A DNA stretch of 64,000 nt from JAGQSZ01 sp049647585 (GTDB lineage Bacteria; Actinomycetota; Acidimicrobiia; Acidimicrobiales; Microtrichaceae): positions 1 through 64,000 of the forward strand of contig JBARXY010000029.1 in the NCBI GenBank assembly GCA_049647585.1. Direction: 5' to 3'. Below are positions 49,811 to 57,768 of the stretch, in pieces. The position numbers and the translations under genes are program-made. Within the stretch, counting starts at the first letter, position 1. The number at the start of each line of letters is the position of its first letter. The notes beneath the pieces were generated by a model that worked only from the letters and a program-made list of their open reading frames with translations, ran no database searches and was not told the origin of the DNA.

Positions 49811-50944
49811 GTGCAGCGTGAGTGGTTCGAGAAGGACTACTACAAGATCCTCGGTGTCTCGCCCCAAGCGAGCCAGAAGGAGATCACGACCGCCTATCGC
49901 AAGCTCGCGCGTGCGCTGCATCCGGATGCGAATCCCGATGACCAGAGCGCCGAGGACCGGTTCAAGGACGTGTCCGCCGCCTACGAGGTGGTCGGCGACG
50001 CGGACAAGCGCGCCGAATACGATGAGGCGCGTCGTGTGGGTCCGATGGCCGGAGGTTTCGGCCCCGGCCCGGGTGGCGGAGGCGGAGGCGGTTTCGGGGG
50101 CCCGGGAGGCGTCCGTTTCGGTGGCGGCGATATCTCGGATCTGATCGGCAACCTTTTCAGCCGGGGCGCTGGGCAACAGGAGCCGAGCGCGCCGACCGGG
50201 CCCCGCCGCGGGGCCGACATAGAGACGGATCTGCACCTCTCCTTCGACGAGTCGATCCGGGGCGCGACGACGACGGTCAACGTGACCTCGGACGTACGCT
50301 GTCCGGACTGCGGCGGCAGTGGTGCAGAGAAGGGCACGGCTCCCCGTGTCTGCCCCGAGTGCGGAGGCAAGGGGGCGGTCGAAGAGAACCAGGGGTTCTT
50401 CTCGTTCAGTCGTCCATGTTCTCGTTGCGGGGGTCGGGGACGACTCATCGACACGCCCTGTCGGACATGTGGTGGAGCGGGTGCCGTTCGCCGTCCGCGC
50501 CAGGTCAAGGTCCGTATTCCTCAGGGAGTGCGTGACGGTCAGCGGATCCGGGTCAAGGGCAAGGGTGGTGCCGGAGCAAACGGTGGACCAGACGGTGACC
50601 TGTTCGTCCGGGTCCAGGTCGAACCCCACCGGCTGTTCGGCCGCAATGGTGAGAATCTGACACTGACGGTCCCGATCACGTATCCCGAAGCAGCACTGGG
50701 TGCAGACATAACAGTTCCGACGACAGACGAGGAACCGGTGACGATCCGTGTGCCCGCCGGGACCCGCAGCGGTCGCACGTTCAGGGTCCGCGGCCGAGGA
50801 GTCAAGGGACCAAAGAAGACTGGCGACCTACTCGTAACCGTCGATATCGCGGTTCCCCAGAACCTTTCCGATGACGAACGCAAAGCGCTCGAGGAATATG
50901 CCTCCAAGGCAACTGAATCTCCTCGTGGGCACCTGGGAGTCTGA
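49811..50944 (+). CDS. dnaJ: Chaperone protein DnaJ (Hsp40)
   Basis: 377 aa. The J domain (KDYYKILGVSPQASQKEITT) appears with HPDANPDD in place of the canonical HPD context, where HPD itself is intact. A Gly-rich linker and four CxxCxGxG zinc motifs follow (CPDCGGSG, CPECGGKG, CSRCGGRG, CRTCGGAG), then the C-terminal peptide-binding domain. I choose the GTG giving VQREWFEKDYYK; the frame continues upstream but without J-domain meaning. It stimulates DnaK ATPase and sits in the dnaK operon after grpE (124-bp gap). Confidence 0.96.
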   Translation: MQREWFEKDYYKILGVSPQASQKEITTAYRKLARALHPDANPDDQSAEDRFKDVSAAYEVVGDADKRAEYDEARRVGPMAGGFGPGPGGGGGGGFGGPGGVRFGGGDISDLIGNLFSRGAGQQEPSAPTGPRRGADIETDLHLSFDESIRGATTTVNVTSDVRCPDCGGSGAEKGTAPRVCPECGGKGAVEENQGFFSFSRPCSRCGGRGRLIDTPCRTCGGAGAVRRPRQVKVRIPQGVRDGQRIRVKGKGGAGANGGPDGDLFVRVQVEPHRLFGRNGENLTLTVPITYPEAALGADITVPTTDEEPVTIRVPAGTRSGRTFRVRGRGVKGPKKTGDLLVTVDIAVPQNLSDDERKALEEYASKATESPRGHLGV

Positions 50945-50980
50945 CAAAATGTTGAGTGACACCTCCGACGTCGCTGGTCT

Positions 50981-50998
50981 GGTACGCCGAGGCGTACC
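50981..50998. promoter_or_regulatory. 18-bp inverted repeat upstream of hspR
   Basis: GGTACGCC-GA-GGCGTACC is perfectly symmetric with a 2-nt centre, too tight for a stable RNA hairpin, so a DNA-binding site is more likely. It lies 57 bp before the hspR start. It does not resemble HAIR. Confidence 0.5.
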
Positions 50999-51054
50999 CG
51001 TCGCACCGGTCATCGGGGGAGGTTCGTCCCGAATAGCGAGGAGGTGATTCGCAG

Positions 51055-51438
51055 ATGCCCGAGTTCAACCAAGCCGTCTATGTGATCTCGGTCGCCGCGG
51101 AACTCGCAGGGGTTCACCCGCAGACCCTGAGAATCTACGAGCGCAAAGGTCTCCTTGAACCAGGCAGGACCGTCGGAGGCAGCCGCCGGTACAGCGACGC
51201 CGACATTGAATTGCTCCGCAAGATCCAGGACCTGACCAACGAGGGCCTGAACCTCGCCGGGGTCAAAAGGGTGCTGGCACTCGAGAGGGAACTCGAGCGG
51301 ATCCGCAGCGAGATCGTTCGACTGCGGGCCCAGGTCGTCGAGGATGTCGACAGCGTCCACCGTCAGTACCGCCGAGACCTGGTTCCTCTGCAGCAGGCAG
51401 TTGTGCTGTATGAGGGCGGTCGACGGCGTCGGGGTTGA
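51055..51438 (+). CDS. hspR: Heat-shock repressor HspR (MerR family)
   Basis: 127 aa. MerR-type winged helix YVISVAAELAGVHPQTLRIYERKGLLEPGRTVGGSRRYSDADIELLRKIQDL, then a coiled-coil dimerisation helix and a basic tail (YEGGRRRRG), as in Streptomyces and mycobacterial HspR. HspR binds HAIR elements and, with DnaK as co-repressor, shuts off dnaK and clpB at normal temperature. The matching operators are at 47053 and 52585. A strong ribosome site GAGGAGGTGA precedes the ATG. Fourth gene of the dnaK operon. Confidence 0.95.
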   Translation: MPEFNQAVYVISVAAELAGVHPQTLRIYERKGLLEPGRTVGGSRRYSDADIELLRKIQDLTNEGLNLAGVKRVLALERELERIRSEIVRLRAQVVEDVDSVHRQYRRDLVPLQQAVVLYEGGRRRRG

Positions 51439-52532
51439 TCGCGATCGGCGGCACTGGCTACGCGGTGTCGGTGCGCCGATACCGGATCTTGTCGCTCGTC
51501 CTGGCGTTGGCGCTGGGTTATGCAGCCACTTCTGTGGGCATGGCAACCGCGGCAGGAGCACAGGGCCGGCACGTCGTCGTGGTCGGCGACAGCATCCTTC
51601 TGGGTGCCCAGAACCAACTCGCTGCCCAGTACGCACGGATTGGTTGGACCGCGACGCTCGACATGGCGGTCAGCCGCTCGACGCTCGCCGGTCTCGATGC
51701 AATCGAAAGGCATCGCGGTGAACTCGGCGACTCGCTGGTAATCGGGCTGGGTGCCAACGACGCAGGTGACACAGCAGCGTTCAAATCCCGTGTCGAGCGG
51801 GTTCTGAACGCGATCTCCGAGGTCCCCCACGTCTACTGGCTGACGATCGCCGAGGTGCGGCCGTACTATCCCGCCGCGAATCAGGTCCTGCGTGACGCGG
51901 CGTCCACACATCCGAACCTGACGGTCATCGAGTGGGCACAGCACGCAGCGGCAACACCGACGGCTACTGGATCCGACGGTCTTCACCTGACCAGCTTCGG
52001 CGCGACAGAAATGGCGAACCTCGTCTCGTTCGCAACTGTCATCGGTGCGACGCCAAAGCCGGTCGGCGGGGCCGCCCCGTCGATCGCTCCTGCTCCCGCG
52101 GACGCGACCCCGAAGTCGACCCGGCTGAGCCCCAGCGTTCCCACGACAGGTCCGGCTCCTGATGCCGTTACCCCGGACGGAGCGGACCCTAAATCGCCCA
52201 ACTCGACTTCGCCCAACACGACTTCGCCCAACACGACCGAGGTCTCGACAACTACAACGACGATCGGGGCGATGGAGTGGCCCCCGTCTGACAGGGACTC
52301 AGAAGCCACAGGTTCGGGAATCGGAGCACGGCCGGATGGGATGGAGGGCTCGGACGGCGGCGGCTGGTTCCCGATCTCGGTTCTGGGTCAACGGATCGGC
52401 GCCGGGCCGTCGTTATTGATCGCGGCCTTGGCGCTGTTCGGGGTTGCTGTGGGTACGTGGACAGTGACGTCTCGACGTCGGGACGCCTACTCCGGAGATG
52501 ATGACAGGGATGATGACGTCGACGTGATCTGA
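51435..52532 (+). CDS. Membrane-anchored SGNH/GDSL-type hydrolase
   Basis: 365 aa. An N-terminal signal or anchor helix (ILSLVLALALGYAATSVGMA) leads to the SGNH core: block I VVGDSILLGAQNQ, block III GLGANDAG and block V GSDGLHLTSFG with the catalytic Asp-x-x-His. About 110 residues of Pro/Ser/Thr-rich linker follow, including SPNSTSPNTTSPNTT repeats. A C-terminal transmembrane helix (SLLIALALFG-like) and an acidic end close the protein. It probably de-acylates an envelope glycan. The TTG start overlaps the hspR stop; the GTG at 51465 is an alternative. It is positioned as the last gene of the dnaK operon, possibly with its own promoter. Confidence 0.8.
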   Translation: MIAIGGTGYAVSVRRYRILSLVLALALGYAATSVGMATAAGAQGRHVVVVGDSILLGAQNQLAAQYARIGWTATLDMAVSRSTLAGLDAIERHRGELGDSLVIGLGANDAGDTAAFKSRVERVLNAISEVPHVYWLTIAEVRPYYPAANQVLRDAASTHPNLTVIEWAQHAAATPTATGSDGLHLTSFGATEMANLVSFATVIGATPKPVGGAAPSIAPAPADATPKSTRLSPSVPTTGPAPDAVTPDGADPKSPNSTSPNTTSPNTTEVSTTTTTIGAMEWPPSDRDSEATGSGIGARPDGMEGSDGGGWFPISVLGQRIGAGPSLLIAALALFGVAVGTWTVTSRRRDAYSGDDDRDDDVDVI

Positions 52533-52584
52533 TGCCGCGGAGATGCTGAGGGAGCGGAAGATGTGACAAGAAACGGCCTACAAA

Positions 52585-52605
52585 GTTGATGGCGTGACTA
52601 TCAAG
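52585..52605 (+). promoter_or_regulatory. HAIR-like HspR operator upstream of clpB
   Basis: GTTGATG, 7 nt, TATCAAG, 61 bp before the clpB ATG. The preceding ACAAA and GTTGATGG are identical to the dnaK operator region. TACAGT (52616) then aligns with TACATT at dnaK as possible -10 hexamers, and TAAAAT lies at 52623. Confidence 0.72.
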
Positions 52606-52665
52606 TTTTTTGAGTACAGTGCTAAAATGTCGAGGACCCAAGACTGAGTAAGGGGAACAGCGCCG

Positions 52666-55188
52666 ATGCCGCTCGATCCAAATACCTGGACAACCAAGAC
52701 GACCGAGGCGGTCACGGCTGCGATCGAATTAGCCAAGGCTCGCAGTAACCCCGAAGTCACGCCCGACCATCTCTTGGCGGCCCTGCTCGGCCAGGAGGAG
52801 AGCTTGGTTCTGCCCCTCGTCCGCAAGCTGGGCGTCAATCCGATAACGCTGCGCGATTCAATTGATGCAGGTATTGCGTCGTTGCCAACCTCATACGGGA
52901 CCGAGACCCGTCCCGGTCGACAGTTCGTGTCCCTGGTGGAGGCCGCCGACAAGGAGCGCGGCGAACTTTCCGACGACTATGTGTCGACCGAGCACCTGTT
53001 GCTGGCGGCTGTTGCGGCCGAGCAGTCGAGCCCGCTGGCGCAGCGACGTTTCGGTGATACGACCAGGGAGCAGGTGCTGAGCGCGCTGGCCGAGGTTCGG
53101 GGTAATCGACGGGTGACCACCCAGAACCCCGAAGACACCTTCGAAGCTCTGGAGAAGTACGGCCAGGACCTCACCGAGGCGGCACGTTCCGGCAAGCTCG
53201 ACCCGGTCATCGGTCGTGATGAAGAGATCCGTCGGGTAATCCAAGTGCTGTCGCGTCGCACGAAGAACAACCCGGTCCTCATTGGTGAACCCGGAGTCGG
53301 CAAGACAGCGGTTGTGGAGGGCTTGGCCCAGCGCATTGTCGAGGGAGACGTACCCGAATCGCTCCGCGGCAAGCGGGTGATCGCGCTCGACATGAGTTCG
53401 ATGGTCGCAGGCGCCAAGTACCGGGGCGATTTCGAAGAACGGCTGCAGGCCGTCCTTGCCGAGATCAAGGACTCGAACGGCGAGGTCATCACGTTCATCG
53501 ATGAGATGCACACCGTCGTCGGCGCTGGAGCGACGGGCGAAGGAGCCATGGACGCTGGCAACATGCTCAAGCCGATGCTCGCGCGGGGCGAGTTGCGCAT
53601 GGTCGGTGCCACAACTCTCGACGAGTTCCGCAAGTACATCGAGAAGGACCCCGCTCTGGAGCGGAGGTTCCAGCAGGTCTTCGTCGGCGAGCCGTCGGTT
53701 GAGTCGACCATTGCGATTCTGCGTGGCCTGAAGGAGCGCTACGAGATCCATCACGGGGTGGCAATCCAGGACCCGGCGCTGGTAGCGGCCGCAGTGCTGT
53801 CGGATCGCTATCTGACCGGCCGGTTCCTGCCCGACAAGGCCATCGACCTGGTGGACGAGGCGGCGGCGAGCCTGTCGATCGAACTCGATTCTGTTCCGAC
53901 CGAGATCGATGTCGTGGAACGACGGATGCGCGGCCTCGAGATCGAAAAGGTGGCGCTCGCGAAGGAGGTCGACCCGGCTTCCATCGAACGGTTGGCAGGG
54001 CTGGAAGAAGAGCTCGCCAATCTGCGCGAGCAGGCCGACTCGATGCGCGCTCACTGGCAGGCCGAGAAGGACGCCATCGAGAGGATCAAGGCGCTGACCG
54101 CCAGGCTCGAGGTCCTTCGATCCGAAGCCGAGCGGGCGGAGCGCGAAGGCGACTACACGCGCGCTTCGGAGATCACCTACGGCCACCTCCCGGTCCTCGA
54201 ACGCGACGTCGTTGCCGCCAATGAGGAACTGGCACAGCTGCAGTCGGGCCAGAGGATCCTGAAGCAGGAGGTTGACGAGGAGGACATCGCCGCGGTCGTG
54301 GCCAAGTGGACCGGAGTTCCGGTTTCACGTCTGATGGAGGGCGAGATGACCAAACTCGTCCGCCTTGAGGATGTCCTGCATCAACGGGTCATCGGTCAGG
54401 ACGAGGCGGTTTCTGCGGTGGCGAACGCCATCCGTAGAAGTCGTGCCGGGCTGTCCGATCCGAATCGTCCGATCGGAAGCTTCCTGTTCCTGGGACCGAC
54501 CGGTGTCGGCAAGACCGAGCTGGCCCGAAGCCTCGCCGACTATCTCTTCGACGACGAGCGGGCGATGGTTCGCATCGACATGAGTGAGTACATGGAGAAG
54601 CACGCCGTGAGTCGCCTGGTCGGTGCACCTCCCGGATACGTCGGCTACGACGAGGGCGGCCAACTCACCGAAGCCGTCCGGCGTCGCCCCTACGCGGTCG
54701 TGTTGCTCGACGAGGTCGAGAAGGCTCATCCCGATGTCTTCAACATCCTGTTGCAACTACTTGATGACGGCAGGCTCACCGACGGTCAGGGCAGGACCGT
54801 TTCGTTCACGAATACCGTCCTCATAATGACGTCCAACCTGCCGGGTGAACCGGCGGACTTCTTCCGTCCCGAGTTCATCAACCGTGTAGACGAGATCGTC
54901 CGCTTCCGTCCCTTGGAGGAGTCCGATCTGGGCCAGATCGTCGATATCCAGCTGGCACAGCTCCGCAAGCGGCTGGCTGATCGCCGCATCACGCTCGATG
55001 TCAGCGAGGAGGCCAGCGCCAAACTGGCCCACGATGGCTATGACGCTGCGTTCGGTGCCCGGCCACTCAAGCGGCTCATCCAGAAGCAGGTCGGTGACCG
55101 ACTGGCGATGGCGATGCTCGATGGCTCGATCAGCGACGGAGACACGGTGTCCCTTGAAGTCCAGGACGGTGAGTTCGTCGTCGACTGA
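52666..55188 (+). CDS. clpB: ATP-dependent disaggregase ClpB
   Basis: 840 aa Hsp100. N-terminal ClpN repeats, D1 ATPase with GEPGVGKTAVVEGLAQRI and VITFIDEMHTVVGAGA, a coiled-coil M domain (about 400-520, EIDVVERRMRGLEIEKVALA...), and D2 with LFLGPTGVGKTELARSLADYL and VLLDEVEKAHPDVFN. The M domain identifies it as ClpB, not ClpC. The segment after VLIMTSNL is about 20 residues shorter than in E. coli ClpB (MTSNLPGEPADFFRPEFINR). It works with DnaK/DnaJ/GrpE and shares an HspR-type operator with dnaK. The hairpin just downstream ends the unit. Confidence 0.97.
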   Translation: MPLDPNTWTTKTTEAVTAAIELAKARSNPEVTPDHLLAALLGQEESLVLPLVRKLGVNPITLRDSIDAGIASLPTSYGTETRPGRQFVSLVEAADKERGELSDDYVSTEHLLLAAVAAEQSSPLAQRRFGDTTREQVLSALAEVRGNRRVTTQNPEDTFEALEKYGQDLTEAARSGKLDPVIGRDEEIRRVIQVLSRRTKNNPVLIGEPGVGKTAVVEGLAQRIVEGDVPESLRGKRVIALDMSSMVAGAKYRGDFEERLQAVLAEIKDSNGEVITFIDEMHTVVGAGATGEGAMDAGNMLKPMLARGELRMVGATTLDEFRKYIEKDPALERRFQQVFVGEPSVESTIAILRGLKERYEIHHGVAIQDPALVAAAVLSDRYLTGRFLPDKAIDLVDEAAASLSIELDSVPTEIDVVERRMRGLEIEKVALAKEVDPASIERLAGLEEELANLREQADSMRAHWQAEKDAIERIKALTARLEVLRSEAERAEREGDYTRASEITYGHLPVLERDVVAANEELAQLQSGQRILKQEVDEEDIAAVVAKWTGVPVSRLMEGEMTKLVRLEDVLHQRVIGQDEAVSAVANAIRRSRAGLSDPNRPIGSFLFLGPTGVGKTELARSLADYLFDDERAMVRIDMSEYMEKHAVSRLVGAPPGYVGYDEGGQLTEAVRRRPYAVVLLDEVEKAHPDVFNILLQLLDDGRLTDGQGRTVSFTNTVLIMTSNLPGEPADFFRPEFINRVDEIVRFRPLEESDLGQIVDIQLAQLRKRLADRRITLDVSEEASAKLAHDGYDAAFGARPLKRLIQKQVGDRLAMAMLDGSISDGDTVSLEVQDGEFVVD

Positions 55189-55196
55189 CTTGGCGT

Positions 55197-55234
55197 GCAT
55201 GCGTGGGCGGTGGACTTCCGCCGCCGACGCATGC
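55197..55234 (+). terminator. Hairpin downstream of clpB
   Basis: GCATGCGT (55197-55204) pairs with ACGCATGC (55227-55234), and inside it GGCGG pairs with CCGCC. It begins 8 nt after the clpB stop. There is no T-run, so termination is probable rather than certain. Confidence 0.6.
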
Positions 55235-55409
55235 GCGCTTCGACGGGTCTGAGACGCCCGCGAACTCGCGCTTTGCCGGGGTAGATGCCAACCATCCGGG
55301 TCTGGCGTAGCTGTGGCTGTTGACGACCATCGGGTTCACGAGACAGAGTTCCATCCGCGCCCGGCTCACGGAGCAGGGTTGCCTGGCATGTCCGAGGGTG
55401 GGGGTATTC

Positions 55410-56576
55410 GTGGAAGAAGTTTCTCGGGCGACGCCGCTGAGTGCGTTCGTGAAGATCGGGCTCGTCCTGACGCTGGTCACGCTGGTGCTCGGATCCGTCC
55501 GTTTCGCCCGCTTCGACTGGACCGGGCTCCCGCTCGACCGGGGACCGATAACGGCTGAGCGTCAGGTGGGTCCCTGCCTTGAAAAGATCCACCCCTACAC
55601 GACCGAATCGGGAAGAGTTATCAAGCCGGTCGTGGTCGACGAGATGCAATATCTGTCGCTGGTCGAACACTTCCGTGGAGTTCCCAAGGCCGATCTGCAA
55701 TCCACCTGTCTCTACGATCCGTTCACCAACCGAGCGGGCATGTCGTGGATCGCACATTGGATTCCGGGGGACGAGGGAGTTTCGCTGGCCCTTGTCAACA
55801 CCGTCATGCTGGTTCTCGGACTTTGGATCGTCCTGACGACGATCCGCTCCCAGGGAGTCGGCTCACGAGGACTATTGGCCGCGGGCGTGTTGTATTCAGT
55901 CGCCTGGAATCCCTTCTTCTTCGGCACCGGCGTGCTCGTCGATCCGGGTGTCATCGCCGCGATTGCCCTCTGTTGGTTCCTCATATCGACCAAACGGACC
56001 TGGCTCGTGTGGCCCATCATGCTCATCGGATATCCCCTCAAGGAGACGATCGGAATCGTCATTCCGGTCGTGTGGGCGGCTTCATGGCAGGAATATCGCA
56101 AGGGTGACAAGAGTCTGGTCGCCGCTGCAGGACCTGCTCTGGCTGCAACGGTCGCCTTCGTCGTCGGCGTCGCCTTCTGGCGTCAGGCATTGCCTCAACC
56201 GGCCGCCAGTTGGGAAGTCACCCCCGACATCGACGACATCGTGCACAACCTCACCGACATCATTAGCTTGGCGTCGTTCGCCGTTGGTGTGCTCCCGCTG
56301 CTCATCCCCGCGTTCCTGCTTGCCCGCAAGGCGGCCCGTGCCGATGGTTGGTTGACCGCGATCCTGGACCCGGCGACGGTAGGGGTCATCATGGCCTTGG
56401 GAATTTGCGGCTGGTCCTTCATAACTGTGGACCTGACCCCCCGGCTGTTCTGGATCGGTTTTCCGTTCGCTGCGACGCAGGCGGCCTTGTGGTTCAGCCA
56501 GGGTAGAGCGAAGGAATGGCTCGACGGTCTGGCGTTACCACGATCTCTGGAGCCCGACTCCATTACGACGAGCTGA
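55410..56576 (+). CDS. Polytopic membrane protein, possible lipid-linked glycosyltransferase
   Basis: About 388 aa with eight to ten hydrophobic helices (for example FVKIGLVLTLVTLVLGSV, VSLALVNTVMLVLGLWIVL, LAAGVLYSVAWNPFFFGTGVLVDPG). One long extracytoplasmic loop lies after the first helix and includes two Cys (CLEK, CLYD). The layout resembles GT-C transferases, but I see no decisive motif. I chose the GTG at 55410, preceded by a G-rich ribosome site; earlier starts give a basic leader. It is followed 2 bp later by the acyltransferase gene, so both are likely envelope-modification genes in one unit. Confidence 0.65.
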   Translation: MEEVSRATPLSAFVKIGLVLTLVTLVLGSVRFARFDWTGLPLDRGPITAERQVGPCLEKIHPYTTESGRVIKPVVVDEMQYLSLVEHFRGVPKADLQSTCLYDPFTNRAGMSWIAHWIPGDEGVSLALVNTVMLVLGLWIVLTTIRSQGVGSRGLLAAGVLYSVAWNPFFFGTGVLVDPGVIAAIALCWFLISTKRTWLVWPIMLIGYPLKETIGIVIPVVWAASWQEYRKGDKSLVAAAGPALAATVAFVVGVAFWRQALPQPAASWEVTPDIDDIVHNLTDIISLASFAVGVLPLLIPAFLLARKAARADGWLTAILDPATVGVIMALGICGWSFITVDLTPRLFWIGFPFAATQAALWFSQGRAKEWLDGLALPRSLEPDSITTS

Positions 56577-56578
56577 CA

Positions 56579-57673
56579 ATGAGCGTCGTGACTGGGGATG
56601 GCGGTGTCATGACCCGGGTCACGTCCCTCGACGGTGTTCGAGGTCTGGCTGTCCTGTTCGTTCTGCTCTACCACGCTGGTCAGCCGGCCGTCGGTGGACT
56701 CCTGCTCCAGAGCGGCGTGGACCTGTTCTTCGTGCTCTCAGGGTTCCTGATCTCGACGATTCTCCTGAGGACCACCGAACGTTCCGACTACTTCCGGAAC
56801 TTCTACGGTCGCCGGTTCGCCCGGATCTTCCCGCTCTATTACCTGGTACTTGTCGTCTTTCTGGTGGGAGCGGTAATCGCGCTCCACTACGGCGTTGCCG
56901 ATGATCTCGGCTTTCCCGAGGCGCAGAACCTGATCGACAACCAGCTATGGGGCTGGCTCTACCAGGTCAACAACCTGGAGGCGTTCTACAGCGAGGCAGC
57001 TTTCGCCGGGCTGGCTCACTTGTGGTCGCTTTCGATCGAGGAGCAGTTCTATCTGCTCTGGCCGATGGTGATTCTGTGGCTGCGACGACTGGGCGCGCCG
57101 GTTTTCAAAGTCTGTGTAGCCCTGGCACTCGCCGGAATGGCGTTCCGATGTTTCATGTACCCAATCGCCGGACGTGACTTCGCCTACTACTTCACCTTCT
57201 GTCGGGTAGACGGGCTGTTGCTGGGCTCGGCGGGAGCAGCGGCTTGGCTCGACCCCGCTCTCCGGCAGCGACTCACCCCCGCAGTGGCATGGATGTCGCG
57301 CCGCTGGTGGGTCATCCCCATCCTTCTACTCATGCCCGAACAACTCGGACTCTACGTGGGCTTCACCGTCATATCGGTGGCCTATCTGGGCCTGGTGCTG
57401 GGGGCCAACAGCGGACTACTTCCGGCTCGTCCTACGGGCTGGCTCGAGAGTCGGCTGTTGCAGCATCTGGGAAAGTATTCCTACGCCATCTACATCTTCT
57501 CGCTGCCACTAAGTCGAGCAGCGAACGACGTCTATCTGACGGGAATCGATCTGGTCGATGCGGTCGTGCGGACCGTATTCGTCGGCCTGGTCAGCTACGC
57601 CGTCGCGCGAGTGTCGTGGGCGCTCTGGGAGCGTCCCTGGCTGACACTGAAGAAGCGCTTCTCGTACACCTGA
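56579..57673 (+). CDS. Acyltransferase 3 family membrane protein (OatA-like)
   Basis: 364 aa, ten hydrophobic helices. The N-terminal signature TSLDGVRGLAVLFVLLYHAG with the catalytic His, GVDLFFVLSGFLISTILL, RRFARIFPLYYLVL and LWSLSIEEQFYLLWPM are typical of acyltransferase 3 (PF01757-like) proteins. They acetylate or acylate sugars of peptidoglycan, capsule or antibiotics. The C-terminal SGNH domain of some members is absent. Start is at ATG 56579, with a later ATG (MTRVTSLDG) possible. Confidence 0.9.
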   Translation: MSVVTGDGGVMTRVTSLDGVRGLAVLFVLLYHAGQPAVGGLLLQSGVDLFFVLSGFLISTILLRTTERSDYFRNFYGRRFARIFPLYYLVLVVFLVGAVIALHYGVADDLGFPEAQNLIDNQLWGWLYQVNNLEAFYSEAAFAGLAHLWSLSIEEQFYLLWPMVILWLRRLGAPVFKVCVALALAGMAFRCFMYPIAGRDFAYYFTFCRVDGLLLGSAGAAAWLDPALRQRLTPAVAWMSRRWWVIPILLLMPEQLGLYVGFTVISVAYLGLVLGANSGLLPARPTGWLESRLLQHLGKYSYAIYIFSLPLSRAANDVYLTGIDLVDAVVRTVFVGLVSYAVARVSWALWERPWLTLKKRFSYT

Positions 57674-57679
57674 ACATGT

Positions 57680-57760
57680 TGGAGCAGTCCGGGCGCGCCA
57701 GCCGGATGGAGGAGCGTGGATGGGCCAGTCGAATGGAGCAGACCGGGTGGGCCAGCTCGA
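57680..57760. repeat. Three 27-bp tandem repeats between convergent gene ends
   Basis: Units start at 57680, 57707 and 57734 with consensus TGGAG(C/G)AG, 9 nt, G(C/G)CAG. They fill the 95-bp gap between the acyltransferase stop and the stop of the convergent GT4 gene. Confidence 0.85.
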
Positions 57761-57768
57761 CCTGCTCG

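Noticed and set aside
52891..54186. 431-residue minus-strand frame opposite clpB
   Set aside because: Antisense to clpB with no recognisable motif or ribosome site.
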